The notes below the pieces were generated by a model, which worked only from the letters and a program-made list of their open reading frames with translations, was not told the DNA's origin and ran no database searches. From JBOFZL01 sp051655155 (lineage in GTDB: Bacteria > Bacillota > Clostridia > Peptostreptococcales > Filifactoraceae): a stretch of DNA of 32,615 nt. Shown piece after piece: positions 1-7,595 of the stretch. The DNA lies in the NCBI GenBank assembly GCA_051655155.1, contig JBOFZL010000044.1, positions 1-32,615 of the forward strand. Direction: 5' to 3'. Position 1 is the first letter of the stretch. Every line of letters begins with the position of its first letter. The translations under genes and the position numbers were made by a program.

Positions 1-1
1 G

Positions 2-1225
2 GAGATAGGAAATAAGATATTAGATGAATATAAATCTATTAGAAGTTTTGGAGATATCCCATCTATTAGTTTTCAAAAGGCTGCTGCAACAGAGCTTATA
101 GCATTTATAGGTAATGAGGTTGATGAAAGTTTTTTAGATAATGTTATGGGAACTAGCGTAAGAGATGAACAGATAGATAAGAGTATTTCGATAGTATACT
201 CTCCTTTAAATGGGGCAGGATCTATTCCTGTTCAAAAAGTTTTGGCAAAAAGAGGTTTTTTTAATGTTCATGTGGTTGAAGAGCAAGAAATGCCAGATGG
301 AAATTTTCCTACAATAGATTATCCTAATCCAGAAGATGTTAAGGCTTTTGAGTATGCGCTGGCTATGGCTGAATCGGTAGAGGCAGAGTTACTTATAGCT
401 ACAGATCCAGATTGTGACAGAGTAGCAACCATTGTAAAGCATAACGAAAGTTATATTGCATTAACAGGGAATCAGGTAGGGGTAATACTTATAAATTATA
501 TCCTAAGTTCCATGAGAGAGAAGAACTTAATTAAGCCAAATTCTGTTATTGTTAAGAGCATAGTAACTGGAGAGATGGGAACCGCTATTGCTCATGACTA
601 TGGAGTTGAGATGATAAGTGTTCTTACTGGATTTAAGAATATTTGTGCTATTTCTAATGAGTATGAATTAACTGGTGAGAAAACTTATATAATGGGATTT
701 GAAGAAAGTATAGGTTATAATATTGGAACATTTATCAGAGATAAAGATGGAGTATCAGCGACTATGCTTCTTGTAGAAGCGGCAGCCTTTTACAAATCTA
801 AAGGATGCACTTTTATTGATGTGCTAAATGAACTATATAATGCTTATGGCTATTATAATGAAAGTACAATTTCTATCGTTTTAGAAGGTATTGAAGGTCA
901 AAGAAGAATCGGACGGATGATGGAAGGTTATAGAAAGCTATATCCAATGGAAATTGGAAAGAGTAAACTTGTAAAAATATATGATTATAGTAATCTTACT
1001 GGATTAAATATTGAAACAGGCGAAAGTTTTGAAGTTGATTCGGAAACAACTAATGCTGTCAAATATGTTTTTGATGATGATTCTTGGTATGCATTAAGAC
1101 CTTCAGGTACTGAACCAAAGATTAAGATTTATGTTTATTCTAAGGCAGATACTCAAGAAGAATCTGTGGAAAAAATAGAAGCATTTAAAAGTGTTATTTT
1201 AGAAGAGATAAATAAAATAGATTAA
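2..1225 (+). CDS. Phosphoglucomutase/phosphomannomutase (alpha-D-phosphohexomutase), 5' end missing
   Basis: This is the C-terminal two-thirds or so of a cytoplasmic phosphohexomutase, which interconverts hexose 1- and 6-phosphates to supply sugar for envelope polysaccharides and glycolysis. The reading frame is open to the left edge, so the N-terminal domain with the catalytic phosphoserine lies outside the window; the ATG at 146 is internal. Visible motifs are the metal-binding loop DPDCDR (usual form DPDADR), the sugar-binding loop GFEESIGY and the phosphate-binding loop RPSGTEPKIKIY near the C-terminus. This set is typical of the bacterial PgcA/PGM-PMM group. I cannot tell glucose from mannose specificity. 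It ends 40 bp before the aminopeptidase gene, and the gap holds no obvious terminator. Confidence 0.93.
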   Translation, partial: EIGNKILDEYKSIRSFGDIPSISFQKAAATELIAFIGNEVDESFLDNVMGTSVRDEQIDKSISIVYSPLNGAGSIPVQKVLAKRGFFNVHVVEEQEMPDGNFPTIDYPNPEDVKAFEYALAMAESVEAELLIATDPDCDRVATIVKHNESYIALTGNQVGVILINYILSSMREKNLIKPNSVIVKSIVTGEMGTAIAHDYGVEMISVLTGFKNICAISNEYELTGEKTYIMGFEESIGYNIGTFIRDKDGVSATMLLVEAAAFYKSKGCTFIDVLNELYNAYGYYNESTISIVLEGIEGQRRIGRMMEGYRKLYPMEIGKSKLVKIYDYSNLTGLNIETGESFEVDSETTNAVKYVFDDDSWYALRPSGTEPKIKIYVYSKADTQEESVEKIEAFKSVILEEINKID

Positions 1226-1265
1226 GTATGATCATTTTACAATAATATTATTAAAGGAGGATTTT

Positions 1266-2729
1266 ATGAAAATTACAGTAGAGAATAAGTCGGTTTTAAA
1301 TGCTGAGGCAACTATCATACCAATTTTTTGTGATGGAGAGCTAAAGAACAGTTGTTGTCAATCTAAAAATGATCTTATAGAAGGATATATAAAGACTAAA
1401 GTTTTTAAGGGGGAAGTAGGAGAAATATATAGCTTTGTAAAAATAGACAATGATGTAGTAGAACATATTATCTTAGTCGGTTTTGGGAATAAGGATAAAA
1501 TTAATGCTCAGGATTCTTTTGAGTCTATTGCAAAGGCTGTACAAGAAGCACAAACTTTAAAAGTGAAAACTGCGAAACTTCATTTAGAAAATCTGGGAAG
1601 TTTAGTTTATGATGAAATACTTTCAAGGATAATTATAGGAGCAGGCTTAGCAGAATATAAGTATGAGGTGTTTAAAACAGTAGGTTCTAAGACTACGGAT
1701 ATAGATATGTTAGAAATTATAACCCCAAATGAAAGTGCAAGGAATATTTTAAGTGAGGCTGAGATTATTATAGAGTCTACTATAATTGCAAGAAATTTGG
1801 TTAATATGCCTGCAAATCTTCTTAAGCCAAATAAACTGGCAGAGTTAGCAGAGATGTATGGTAAAGAATTTGGATTTGAAGTATCAGTATTAGGTAAAAA
1901 GGAAATTGAAGAACTGAATATGGAGGCTTTTTTGGCAGTTGCTCAAGGGTCTGATTCCGAGCCTAAGCTTATTGTAATGAAGTATAGTGGAGGTTCGAAG
2001 GATACTTTAGGAATAGTTGGGAAGGGTTTAACCTATGATACAGGAGGATATTCTCTTAAACCGACAGATAGTATGGACACAATGAAAACGGATATGGGAG
2101 GTTCAGCAGCAGCAATAGGTGCTATGTGCGCTATTGCTAAGAATAAACTTCCTATTAATGTTGTTGGAGTTGTGGCTGCTTGTGAAAATATGGTTTCAGG
2201 TCATGCGATACTACCGGGAGATGTAGTAGGCTCAATGTGTGGTAAAACCATAGAGGTTCATAATACGGATGCTGAGGGTAGACTTACTTTAATAGATGCA
2301 GTTTATTATGCTGTAGTTAAGGAAAAGTGCGATAAGATTGTGGATTTAGCAACGCTTACAGGGGCAGTTGTAATAGCTTTAGGAGATCATTATGCTGGTA
2401 TACTCGGAAATGATGAAGCCATGTTAGAAGAAATAAAAGCTGCTGCAGCTAAAAGTGGTGATGCAGTATGGCCTATGCCTTATAATACTGCTATTGCTAA
2501 ACGAAACAAGTCTCAGATTGCAGATCTTATAAACTCACCTAAAAGAGGTTTAGGGTGTTCTGTTGCAGGTGCATTTGTAGGAGAAGGTGTAGAAGGAAAG
2601 CCATGGGTTCATATTGATATAGCAGGGGTGGCTGATTATAATGATGGTAGATCATATTGTAGAAATGGTGGTTCTGGTTTTGGTGTTAATTTAATGTATC
2701 AGTTTGCAAAGAATATGAAACAGGATTAA
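1266..2729 (+). CDS. pepA: Leucyl aminopeptidase, M17 family
   Basis: Cytosolic two-metal aminopeptidase (487 aa, normal family length) that removes N-terminal residues from peptides during protein turnover or peptide use. The N-terminal half is the variable macro-like M17 domain. The C-terminal catalytic domain shows GKGLTYDTGG with the metal-binding Lys and Asp (about residues 250-260), MKTDMGGSAA with a metal Asp, and the family signature NTDAEGRL (about 333-340) carrying the Asp and Glu ligands. The usual FDSGG is YDTGG here, a mild variant. The start is set by AAAGGAGG at 1253-1260, 5 bp before ATG; a 12-bp AT palindrome (1241-1252) sits just upstream. It may be cotranscribed with the mutase gene. 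Confidence 0.95.
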   Translation: MKITVENKSVLNAEATIIPIFCDGELKNSCCQSKNDLIEGYIKTKVFKGEVGEIYSFVKIDNDVVEHIILVGFGNKDKINAQDSFESIAKAVQEAQTLKVKTAKLHLENLGSLVYDEILSRIIIGAGLAEYKYEVFKTVGSKTTDIDMLEIITPNESARNILSEAEIIIESTIIARNLVNMPANLLKPNKLAELAEMYGKEFGFEVSVLGKKEIEELNMEAFLAVAQGSDSEPKLIVMKYSGGSKDTLGIVGKGLTYDTGGYSLKPTDSMDTMKTDMGGSAAAIGAMCAIAKNKLPINVVGVVAACENMVSGHAILPGDVVGSMCGKTIEVHNTDAEGRLTLIDAVYYAVVKEKCDKIVDLATLTGAVVIALGDHYAGILGNDEAMLEEIKAAAAKSGDAVWPMPYNTAIAKRNKSQIADLINSPKRGLGCSVAGAFVGEGVEGKPWVHIDIAGVADYNDGRSYCRNGGSGFGVNLMYQFAKNMKQD

Positions 2730-2764
2730 ATTAATTATATTTAAAATAAACTTGAAAATAGATA

Positions 2765-2792
2765 TTGTAATTTTTGATGATTATGATATTAT
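2765..2792 (+). promoter_or_regulatory. Candidate sigma-A promoter for desulfoferrodoxin
   Basis: TTGTAA (2765-2770), a 16-bp spacer and TATTAT (2787-2792). The match is reasonable but not perfect and the surrounding DNA is very AT-rich, so a chance match is possible. The position, about 80 bp before the dfx start and directly upstream of a palindrome, suits a separate dfx promoter. Confidence 0.4.
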
Positions 2793-2794
2793 GG

Positions 2795-2818
2795 TAATAA
2801 GAATAATTGTTTTTATTA
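2795..2818 (+). repeat. Imperfect palindrome in the dfx leader, possible operator
   Basis: A 24-bp inverted repeat, TAATAAGAATAA with TTGTTTTTATTA, in which 10 of 12 positions are complementary. It starts directly after the candidate -10 box and so would cover the transcription start. AT-rich palindromes at this position often bind Fur/PerR-type regulators of oxygen-defence genes, but this one does not match the PerR consensus well. The operator role is inference. Confidence 0.35.
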
Positions 2819-2869
2819 TCTTAAAAATAAGGTTCTTAATACATTTAACAGATTTGGAAGGTGAAAATA

Positions 2870-3238
2870 ATGGCAAAATTTATGATTTGCAAGCATTGTG
2901 GAAATTTAGTAGAAATGGTTCATTCTGCAGGGGTAAAAATTATGTGTTGTGGAGAAGCTATGGAAGAAATCGTTGCTAATACAACTGATGCTTCTCAAGA
3001 AAAACATGTTCCAGTTGTATCGGTAGAAGAATCAAAGGTTAGGGTAAGCGTTGGTTCTGTGGCTCATCCTATGACACAAGAGCATCACATTAATTGGATT
3101 TACCTAGTTAGCGATGAAGGTGTTCAGAGAAAGCATCTAGCAGTTGATGCTCAACCAGATGTGGAGTTTTATGTTTCTAATCAAAAGAATATAGAAGTTT
3201 ATGCTTATTGCAACCTACATGGTCTTTGGAAGGCATAG
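2870..3238 (+). CDS. dfx: Desulfoferrodoxin (2Fe superoxide reductase)
   Basis: 122-aa iron protein that reduces superoxide to hydrogen peroxide without making oxygen, a defence typical of anaerobes. Residues 1-35 are the desulforedoxin domain (center I), with CKHC and the adjacent pair MCCG as the four Cys ligands of Fe(SCys)4. The rest is the superoxide reductase domain (center II), with ligands in EKHVP, AHPM, EHHI and the C-terminal CNLH. The lysine of EKHVP, important for catalysis in known enzymes, is present. ATG at 2870 is chosen because GGAAGG (2856-2861) is spaced for it; the upstream in-frame GTG at 2861 overlaps that site. A terminator follows, so the gene is probably monocistronic. 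Rubredoxin, the usual electron donor, is not in the window. Confidence 0.97.
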   Translation: MAKFMICKHCGNLVEMVHSAGVKIMCCGEAMEEIVANTTDASQEKHVPVVSVEESKVRVSVGSVAHPMTQEHHINWIYLVSDEGVQRKHLAVDAQPDVEFYVSNQKNIEVYAYCNLHGLWKA

Positions 3239-3248
3239 TTATAACAAA

Positions 3249-3279
3249 GGGTTACAACTTAGGTTGTAGCTCTTTTTTT
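3249..3279 (+). terminator. Rho-independent terminator after dfx
   Basis: Stem GGGTTACAAC / GTTGTAGCTC (10 bp with two G-T pairs), loop TTAG, then a run of seven T (3273-3279). It begins 10 bp after the dfx stop. Confidence 0.9.
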
Positions 3280-3327
3280 AAATTTAATACGATTTATTTA
3301 ATGTTGAAGACTAAGGAGAGATAATAT

Positions 3328-3540
3328 ATGAATAAAGGGAAATATATACATTTTAAGGGGAATGAATACGAACTTTTGTATATAGCTAAACATTCCGAGA
3401 CATTGGAAAGTATGGCTGTATATAGGGCTATTAAAGGTGATGGAGAAATTTGGGTAAGGCCATTAAATATGTGGAATGAAGATGTGGAGCATAATGGTAG
3501 TATAACTAAAAGATTTAGGTATATAGGTGAAGAAAAATAG
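3328..3540 (+). CDS. DUF1653 family protein
   Basis: Small soluble protein of 70 aa matching the DUF1653 family, whose molecular role is not known. Diagnostic features are the opening GKYIHFKGNEYE, the central AKHSETLE, the WVRPLNMW segment and the final FRYIG. These one-domain proteins are widespread in bacteria and are predicted to form a small beta-rich fold. The ATG at 3328 follows AAGGAGAG (3313-3320). It lies between the dfx terminator and the acetyltransferase gene and may share a transcript with the latter (71-bp gap, no terminator seen). No signal peptide or membrane segment. Confidence 0.85.
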   Translation: MNKGKYIHFKGNEYELLYIAKHSETLESMAVYRAIKGDGEIWVRPLNMWNEDVEHNGSITKRFRYIGEEK

Positions 3541-3611
3541 TATGTGACTTTAAATTCTGAATTATAAGTTTGTTGTGGTAAGTTTTAGTGTATTATATTT
3601 TGGAGGATTTA

Positions 3612-4139
3612 ATGAAAATTAAATATGCTGTTGTTAATGATGCGCATAAGGTGATGTATGTTATAAAAGATGCTCAATTATTATTGAAAAGTGAAGGTGT
3701 TGATCAATGGCAAAATGGTTTTCCGAACATAGATGTTATAAAATCAGATATTGAAAATAGAGAAAGTTTTGTTTGCTGTGAAGAAGATGGGACTATTGTG
3801 GGATTTTTTTCAATATCATTTGAAGAAGAGGAATCTTATAGAGAAATTTTTAATGGGGAATGGTTACAAGATGGTAATAACTATGCAACGATTCATCGAA
3901 CTGGAATATCCTCTGTGTCAAGGGGCAGGGGACTATCAACGAAAATATTTCATTTTTGTGAAAAGCTTGCTATTGATCATAAGGTAGATAGCATAAGGAT
4001 AGATACTCATAAAGATAATAAAAGAATGAGACATATTATCATAAAAAATGGTTTTGAGCATTGTGGAGATATTGTTCTTTTTAATTCAAATGACAAAAGA
4101 GTAGTTTATGAAAAATTATTATATGTAAAACAAAGCTAA
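3612..4139 (+). CDS. GNAT family N-acetyltransferase
   Basis: 175-aa cytoplasmic acetyltransferase predicted to move an acetyl group from acetyl-CoA to an unidentified amine. The GNAT fold is seen as a central beta strand (EDGTIVGFFSIS), then the acetyl-CoA pyrophosphate loop SVSRGRGLSTKIF (the R/Q-x-x-G-x-G/A motif as RGRGLS), and the late helix RMRHIIIKNGFEHCG, the usual xxNGF signature of the C-terminal region. Substrate cannot be deduced. The start is ATG 3612 because GGAGG lies at 3602-3606; the in-frame GTG at 3588 is upstream of that site. It ends just before a very strong bidirectional hairpin. Confidence 0.88.
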   Translation: MKIKYAVVNDAHKVMYVIKDAQLLLKSEGVDQWQNGFPNIDVIKSDIENRESFVCCEEDGTIVGFFSISFEEEESYREIFNGEWLQDGNNYATIHRTGISSVSRGRGLSTKIFHFCEKLAIDHKVDSIRIDTHKDNKRMRHIIIKNGFEHCGDIVLFNSNDKRVVYEKLLYVKQS

Positions 4140-4173
4140 GGGATTAGATGTTTAATGTAAAGTCATATAAAGC

Positions 4174-4203
4174 AAAGAGCTACGACAATTGTCGTAGCTC
4201 TTT
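4174..4203. terminator. Bidirectional terminator between GNAT and csp genes
   Basis: Perfect 30-bp palindrome: arms AAAGAGCTACGACAA and TTGTCGTAGCTCTTT. Because it starts in A and ends in T it can act on both strands, stopping transcripts of the GNAT gene (plus) and of csp (minus), which converge here. Confidence 0.88.
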
Positions 4204-4308
4204 TGGTTCTATATGTTGAAATATCAATAGATAATTTTTTTGAAATATGTAAACGTGTAAATATTTCACTACTATTACTCTATATAAACTTCAATTCAGA
4301 GACCGAAA

Positions 4309-4509
4309 TTAGATTTTTGATACGTTAGCAGCTTGAGGTCCTCTAGCTCCTTCTACGATTTCAAACTCTACAGCTTGTCCTTCTTCTAATGTTTTAAATC
4401 CATCAGTTTGGATAGCTGAGAAATGTATAAATACATCATTTTCTCCGTCTACTGAAATAAATCCAAAACCTTTTTCTGCGTTAAACCATTTTACTTTACC
4501 TTGTTTCAT
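4309..4509 (-). CDS. Cold-shock protein, CspA family
   Basis: 66-aa single-domain RNA/DNA chaperone that melts mRNA secondary structure, usually abundant at low temperature or in early growth. The five-stranded OB fold is complete: KGFGFI (RNP1, about residues 13-18) and VFIHF (RNP2, about 26-30), with the opening KWFNAEKGFG typical of the family. ATG at 4509 follows GGAGG in the minus-strand leader. The gene stands alone, with its own strong promoter (4560-4588) and the shared hairpin at 4174-4203 downstream. Its short leader begins with a hairpin (4537-4552). Confidence 0.97.
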   Translation of the reverse strand: MKQGKVKWFNAEKGFGFISVDGENDVFIHFSAIQTDGFKTLEEGQAVEFEIVEGARGPQAANVSKI

Positions 4510-4536
4510 GTTTTTGCCTCCAAAAAATTAAATTAT

Positions 4537-4552
4537 GTAGCTATTTAGCTAC
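4537..4552 (-). repeat. Hairpin at the 5' end of the csp mRNA
   Basis: GTAGCTA-TT-TAGCTAC, 7-bp arms with a 2-base centre. It lies 8 bp past the -10 box on the minus strand, so the transcript should start at or within it. It could stabilise the mRNA 5' end, act as a temperature-sensitive leader element, or be an operator. Confidence 0.45.
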
Positions 4553-4559
4553 TGTTTAG

Positions 4560-4588
4560 ATAATAGCACGTACATCTAATATTGTCAA
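4560..4588 (-). promoter_or_regulatory. Sigma-A promoter of csp
   Basis: On the minus strand: perfect -35 TTGACA (complement of 4583-4588), 17-bp spacer, -10 TATTAT (complement of 4560-4565). The transcript would start near 4553, giving a leader of about 43 nt. The 4510-4849 interval is a 340-bp divergent region; it also holds the NlpC/P60 promoter and the GTTAC repeats, and nothing else that I can identify. Confidence 0.8.
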
Positions 4589-4731
4589 CTATAACAATTG
4601 AATTATACGAAATATATAGAAGAAAGTTTAAAATGCTTATTAATATGACAGAAATACGTATAATTTAGATATATTTTAAGTATATGAAAATAGATACATC
4701 TAAAAAGTTACAAAAAAATTTCAAAAAAGTA

Positions 4732-4760
4732 TTGCAAAAAAGTTACAACTAAGTTATACT
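4732..4760 (+). promoter_or_regulatory. Sigma-A promoter of the NlpC/P60 gene
   Basis: TTGCAA (4732-4737), exactly 17 bp, TATACT (4755-4760). Transcription would start near 4767, which makes the ATG at 4805 part of the leader and leaves about 83 nt before the chosen start at 4850. Confidence 0.7.
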
Positions 4761-4783
4761 ACTAAAAGTAACAAAAATGTTAC
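4741..4783 (+). promoter_or_regulatory. Two WalR-like direct-repeat sites
   Basis: The published WalR (YycF) consensus is TGTWAH-N5-TGTWAH. Here AGTAAC-N5-TGTTAC (4767-4783) matches 11 of 12 positions and AGTTAC-N5-AGTTAT (4741-4757) matches 10 of 12. The first lies at the expected transcription start, the second in the -35/-10 spacer and overlapping the -10 box. A further single GTTAC half-site is at 4707-4711. WalR controls NlpC/P60 wall hydrolases in other Bacillota, so the context fits. The placement would favour repression. This is a motif match read by eye in AT-rich DNA. Confidence 0.45.
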
Positions 4784-4849
4784 ATAAATTCAAAAATATA
4801 AAAAATGAACAGAACTTTAATGTATTTTAAAGCTATGGAGGTAATGAAA

Positions 4850-5518
4850 ATGAAGAAATTAATAAGCAAAAATATAATTACGCTAGGTATAACTGTGGGT
4901 ATTATGCTGATGGGGGTTATTGGAGTATCTGCAGATGATGAAGAGTTTAGGTTAGTAAAAGTAATGCGTGATGGATACAGTATTGTTGAAGATAAGGACT
5001 CTGGCAAGGTTATTCAGAATGTATATAAGAACCAGAATTTATTTTTTCATAAAAGAGAAGGTGATTGGGTAAAGGTCACGACTACTGAAAATAATATTGA
5101 AGGATATATTCCTTTTTCAGCTATAGATTCAGATCAAAAAGAAACTTCTGCTACAAGTGAGAAGTCAAAAGGGGATGTAACTGGAGAGGAAGTAGTTAGA
5201 TTAGCAAAAACAAAGATAGGTTCTCCTTATGTATATGGAGCAAGTGGACCATACAGCTTTGATTGTTCAGGATACACATCTTATGTTTATAGACAGTTTG
5301 GGGTATATCTTCCAAGAACTTCTGGGGAACAAGCGCGTGTCGGAAGAGCAGTATCTTATAGTGCTGCAGAACCAGGAGATTTGGTATCTTATTCTGGTCA
5401 TGTAGCTATATATATTGGGGATGGAAAGATAATACATTCACCACAGCCGGGACAATCTGTAAAAATTGGATCTATAAGTTCAGTTGGAAGAGTTAAAAGC
5501 ATAAGAAGAGTTATATAA
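4850..5518 (+). CDS. Secreted NlpC/P60 peptidoglycan endopeptidase with SH3 domain
   Basis: 222-aa exported cell-wall hydrolase, predicted to cut the gamma-D-Glu to diamino-acid bond in stem peptides. Residues 1-28 are a signal peptide (charged KK, hydrophobic core, likely cut after VSA). Residues about 33-92 form a bacterial SH3-like domain for wall binding. A short Ser/Lys/Glu linker leads to the NlpC/P60 domain (about 113-222) with catalytic Cys139 in DCSGY, His184 in GHVAIYIG and the third polar residue His196 in IIHSP. Start 4850 is chosen because GGAGGT at 4837-4842 is ideally spaced; the longer reading from 4805 would put 15 residues before a normal signal peptide. It has its own promoter and terminator. 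Confidence 0.93.
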   Translation: MKKLISKNIITLGITVGIMLMGVIGVSADDEEFRLVKVMRDGYSIVEDKDSGKVIQNVYKNQNLFFHKREGDWVKVTTTENNIEGYIPFSAIDSDQKETSATSEKSKGDVTGEEVVRLAKTKIGSPYVYGASGPYSFDCSGYTSYVYRQFGVYLPRTSGEQARVGRAVSYSAAEPGDLVSYSGHVAIYIGDGKIIHSPQPGQSVKIGSISSVGRVKSIRRVI

Positions 5519-5560
5519 TAAAATCCAATAACATGATTTAATATATATTAAGATTTTAAA

Positions 5561-5594
5561 GGGTGGAAATAAGATTATTTCCATTCTTTTTTTT
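5561..5594 (+). terminator. Rho-independent terminator after the NlpC/P60 gene
   Basis: Hairpin GGGTGGAAATAA / TTATTTCCATTC with G-T pairs near the base, followed by eight T (5587-5594). The T tract runs directly into the next promoter. Confidence 0.85.
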
Positions 5595-5622
5595 GACTAA
5601 AAATAGGTTAGTATGGTATGAT
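5593..5622 (+). promoter_or_regulatory. Sigma-A promoter for the hflX gene run
   Basis: TTGACT (5593-5598), 18-bp spacer, TATGAT (5617-5622). It starts within the T tract of the preceding terminator and is the only good promoter seen before the long run of plus-strand genes to 20272. Confidence 0.65.
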
Positions 5623-5646
5623 TAGCAAAGTAGGGAGGTAGATAAT

Positions 5647-6942
5647 TTGGAAGATATAATTGAAAAAATAGAATATAGAGGAATATTAGTGGGCCTTCAT
5701 GTAACAGATCAAAATAAGCCTGAATATAAAGTAGACTTAGAACCATCTATGAAAGAATTGAAAGAGTTAAGTAATTCAGCAGGAATAGAGGTGTTAGGTA
5801 CTCTAGTACAAAATAGACCATCAGTGGATGTTACCTATTATATAGGGAAAGGGAAGACCGAAGAAATTAGAGAACTAGCTAATTCAATGGAGGCAAATAT
5901 TATTATATTTAATAATGAACTTTCAGGAGCTCAAATTCGTAATTTAGAAAATGAAATAGGAGTATCTATTATTGATAGAACAATGCTTATCTTAGATATT
6001 TTTGCGAAAAGAGCTTTAACTCATGAAGGTAGGCTACAAGTAGAGCTGGCTCAGCTTAAATATAGACTGCCAAGATTGAAGGGGATGGGAGAAAATCTAT
6101 CTAGGACAGGATCAGGAATTGGAGCTAGAGGGCCAGGAGAAAAAAAGTTAGAAACAGATAGGCGACATATTAAGAGTCAAATTTATGAGATTCAACAAGA
6201 GCTTAAAGAAATAGTTAAGAACAGAGAAATTCAAAGGGGAGCACGAATTAAGGCAAAGTTACCTATAATAGCTTTAGTAGGATATACAAATGCAGGAAAA
6301 TCTACCTTGACCAATGTGCTTATGAGTACTCATAAAAATTATGAGGATTCTAAAAAAGTTTTTGTTAAAGACATGCTTTTTGCAACTTTAGATATTTCTT
6401 TGAGAAAGGGAGAACTTCCAAATGGGGAAGAATACCTTCTTACAGATACAGTAGGTTTTGTTTCCGATTTACCTCATGATTTAGTAGAAGCCTTTAAAGC
6501 GACTCTTGAAGAAATTTCATTTGCAGATTTATTAGTACATGTTATAGATGCATCGAATGTCGAGTATAAGTTGCAAATAGATACTACACTTAATGTATTA
6601 AAAGAATTAGGGGTAGAAGGAAAACCTATAATAAACGTTTTTAATAAAGTTGACAAGATAGATTATGAGAAAAACTTTATTAATCTGGATAATAAGGTAT
6701 ATATTTCTGCTAAAAATGGTTATAATGTGAATCTTTTGTTAGAAAAAATTCAGGAAGAGATATCAAATAATAAACATATTGTTACTTTTAAAATACCTTT
6801 TGAAAGAGGAGATATAGTTAATTATCTTCATAAAAACTATAAGGTAGCTGATGAAGATTATATTGAAGATGGAATTATCATTAGAGTATCAATAAGTGTA
6901 GAAGATAAAAATAGACTTGCTAAATTTATTATAGAGGGGTAG
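5647..6942 (+). CDS. hflX: GTPase HflX
   Basis: 431-aa ribosome-associated GTPase of the Obg-HflX group, which in studied bacteria splits or rescues stalled and heat-damaged ribosomes. The N-terminal nucleotide-binding domain carries the HflX glycine-rich signature (about residues 154-173, ending KKLETDRR), then a helical linker, then the G domain: G1 GYTNAGKST (212-220), G3 DTVGF (267-271), G4 NKVD (333-336). The C-terminal tail is the short HflX extension. Start is TTG at 5647 with GGAGG at 5634-5638; no ATG is suitably placed. The next gene begins 3 bp after the stop, so the two are likely cotranscribed. Confidence 0.96.
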   Translation: MEDIIEKIEYRGILVGLHVTDQNKPEYKVDLEPSMKELKELSNSAGIEVLGTLVQNRPSVDVTYYIGKGKTEEIRELANSMEANIIIFNNELSGAQIRNLENEIGVSIIDRTMLILDIFAKRALTHEGRLQVELAQLKYRLPRLKGMGENLSRTGSGIGARGPGEKKLETDRRHIKSQIYEIQQELKEIVKNREIQRGARIKAKLPIIALVGYTNAGKSTLTNVLMSTHKNYEDSKKVFVKDMLFATLDISLRKGELPNGEEYLLTDTVGFVSDLPHDLVEAFKATLEEISFADLLVHVIDASNVEYKLQIDTTLNVLKELGVEGKPIINVFNKVDKIDYEKNFINLDNKVYISAKNGYNVNLLLEKIQEEISNNKHIVTFKIPFERGDIVNYLHKNYKVADEDYIEDGIIIRVSISVEDKNRLAKFIIEG

Positions 6943-6944
6943 AT

Positions 6945-7595
6945 ATGAAGGATTACCTGACAATTAAAAATGCTAGTGAAACTCTCATTATTATCGAAAA
7001 ATCAAAGTTTATTTCTTATTGTTTTCCTATAAAAACAGAGGACGAGGCACAAGAGTTTCTAAAAGGTATAAGAAAAAAGCATTATGATGCAACTCATAAT
7101 GTTTGGGCATATATACTAGGAGAAGATATGTGTATACAACGATATTCTGATGATGGAGAACCTTCAGGAACTGCAGGGATTCCAACTTTAGATATAATGA
7201 GGAAGATAGGTGTAACTGATTGCCTAATTGTAGTTAGTAGATATTTTGGTGGAGTTAAGCTTGGGGCAGGGGGATTAGTTAGAGCTTATTCAAAGAGTGC
7301 TAAATTAGCAGTATTAGATGCAGGAATTGTTAAGTATAAGGTTTATATTCTAATTTCGTTAAAGGTTGATTATAGTCTGATTATAAAAATTCAACAAGCT
7401 ATAAAGGATAGGAATTTTATATTGAAGGAAACTATTTATACAGAATCAGTGGAATTCTTAATATATATTGACCCTAATGTATTATATGATATTAATGCAT
7501 ATTTTACAGATGTTACAAATGGGTTGAGTTTTATGGAAATAATAGGAGAAGAGTTAATTGCTATGGATTTAAAGGAGGGCGTATATGGAAATTAA
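6945..7595 (+). CDS. YigZ/IMPACT family protein (UPF0029)
   Basis: 216-aa protein of the YigZ family, related to eukaryotic IMPACT. The exact role in bacteria is not settled; links to translation or nucleic-acid binding have been proposed. Residues about 15-125 are the UPF0029 domain with the diagnostic DDGEPSGTAG and SRYFGGVKLGAGGLVRAYS; the rest is the smaller ferredoxin-like C-terminal domain (DUF1949-type). Length is normal. It starts 3 bp after hflX and its last 11 bp overlap nadE, suggesting translational coupling of all three. Confidence 0.92.
   Translation: MKDYLTIKNASETLIIIEKSKFISYCFPIKTEDEAQEFLKGIRKKHYDATHNVWAYILGEDMCIQRYSDDGEPSGTAGIPTLDIMRKIGVTDCLIVVSRYFGGVKLGAGGLVRAYSKSAKLAVLDAGIVKYKVYILISLKVDYSLIIKIQQAIKDRNFILKETIYTESVEFLIYIDPNVLYDINAYFTDVTNGLSFMEIIGEELIAMDLKEGVYGN

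Noticed and set aside
2752..2979. Plus-strand 75-codon open frame before and inside dfx
   Set aside because: No ribosome binding site, atypical composition, and its second half overlaps dfx in another frame; desulfoferrodoxin is certain there.
4805..4849. Upstream ATG extension of the NlpC/P60 protein
   Set aside because: No RBS, it lies in the leader after the promoter, and it would put extra residues before a standard signal peptide; GGAGGT favours 4850.
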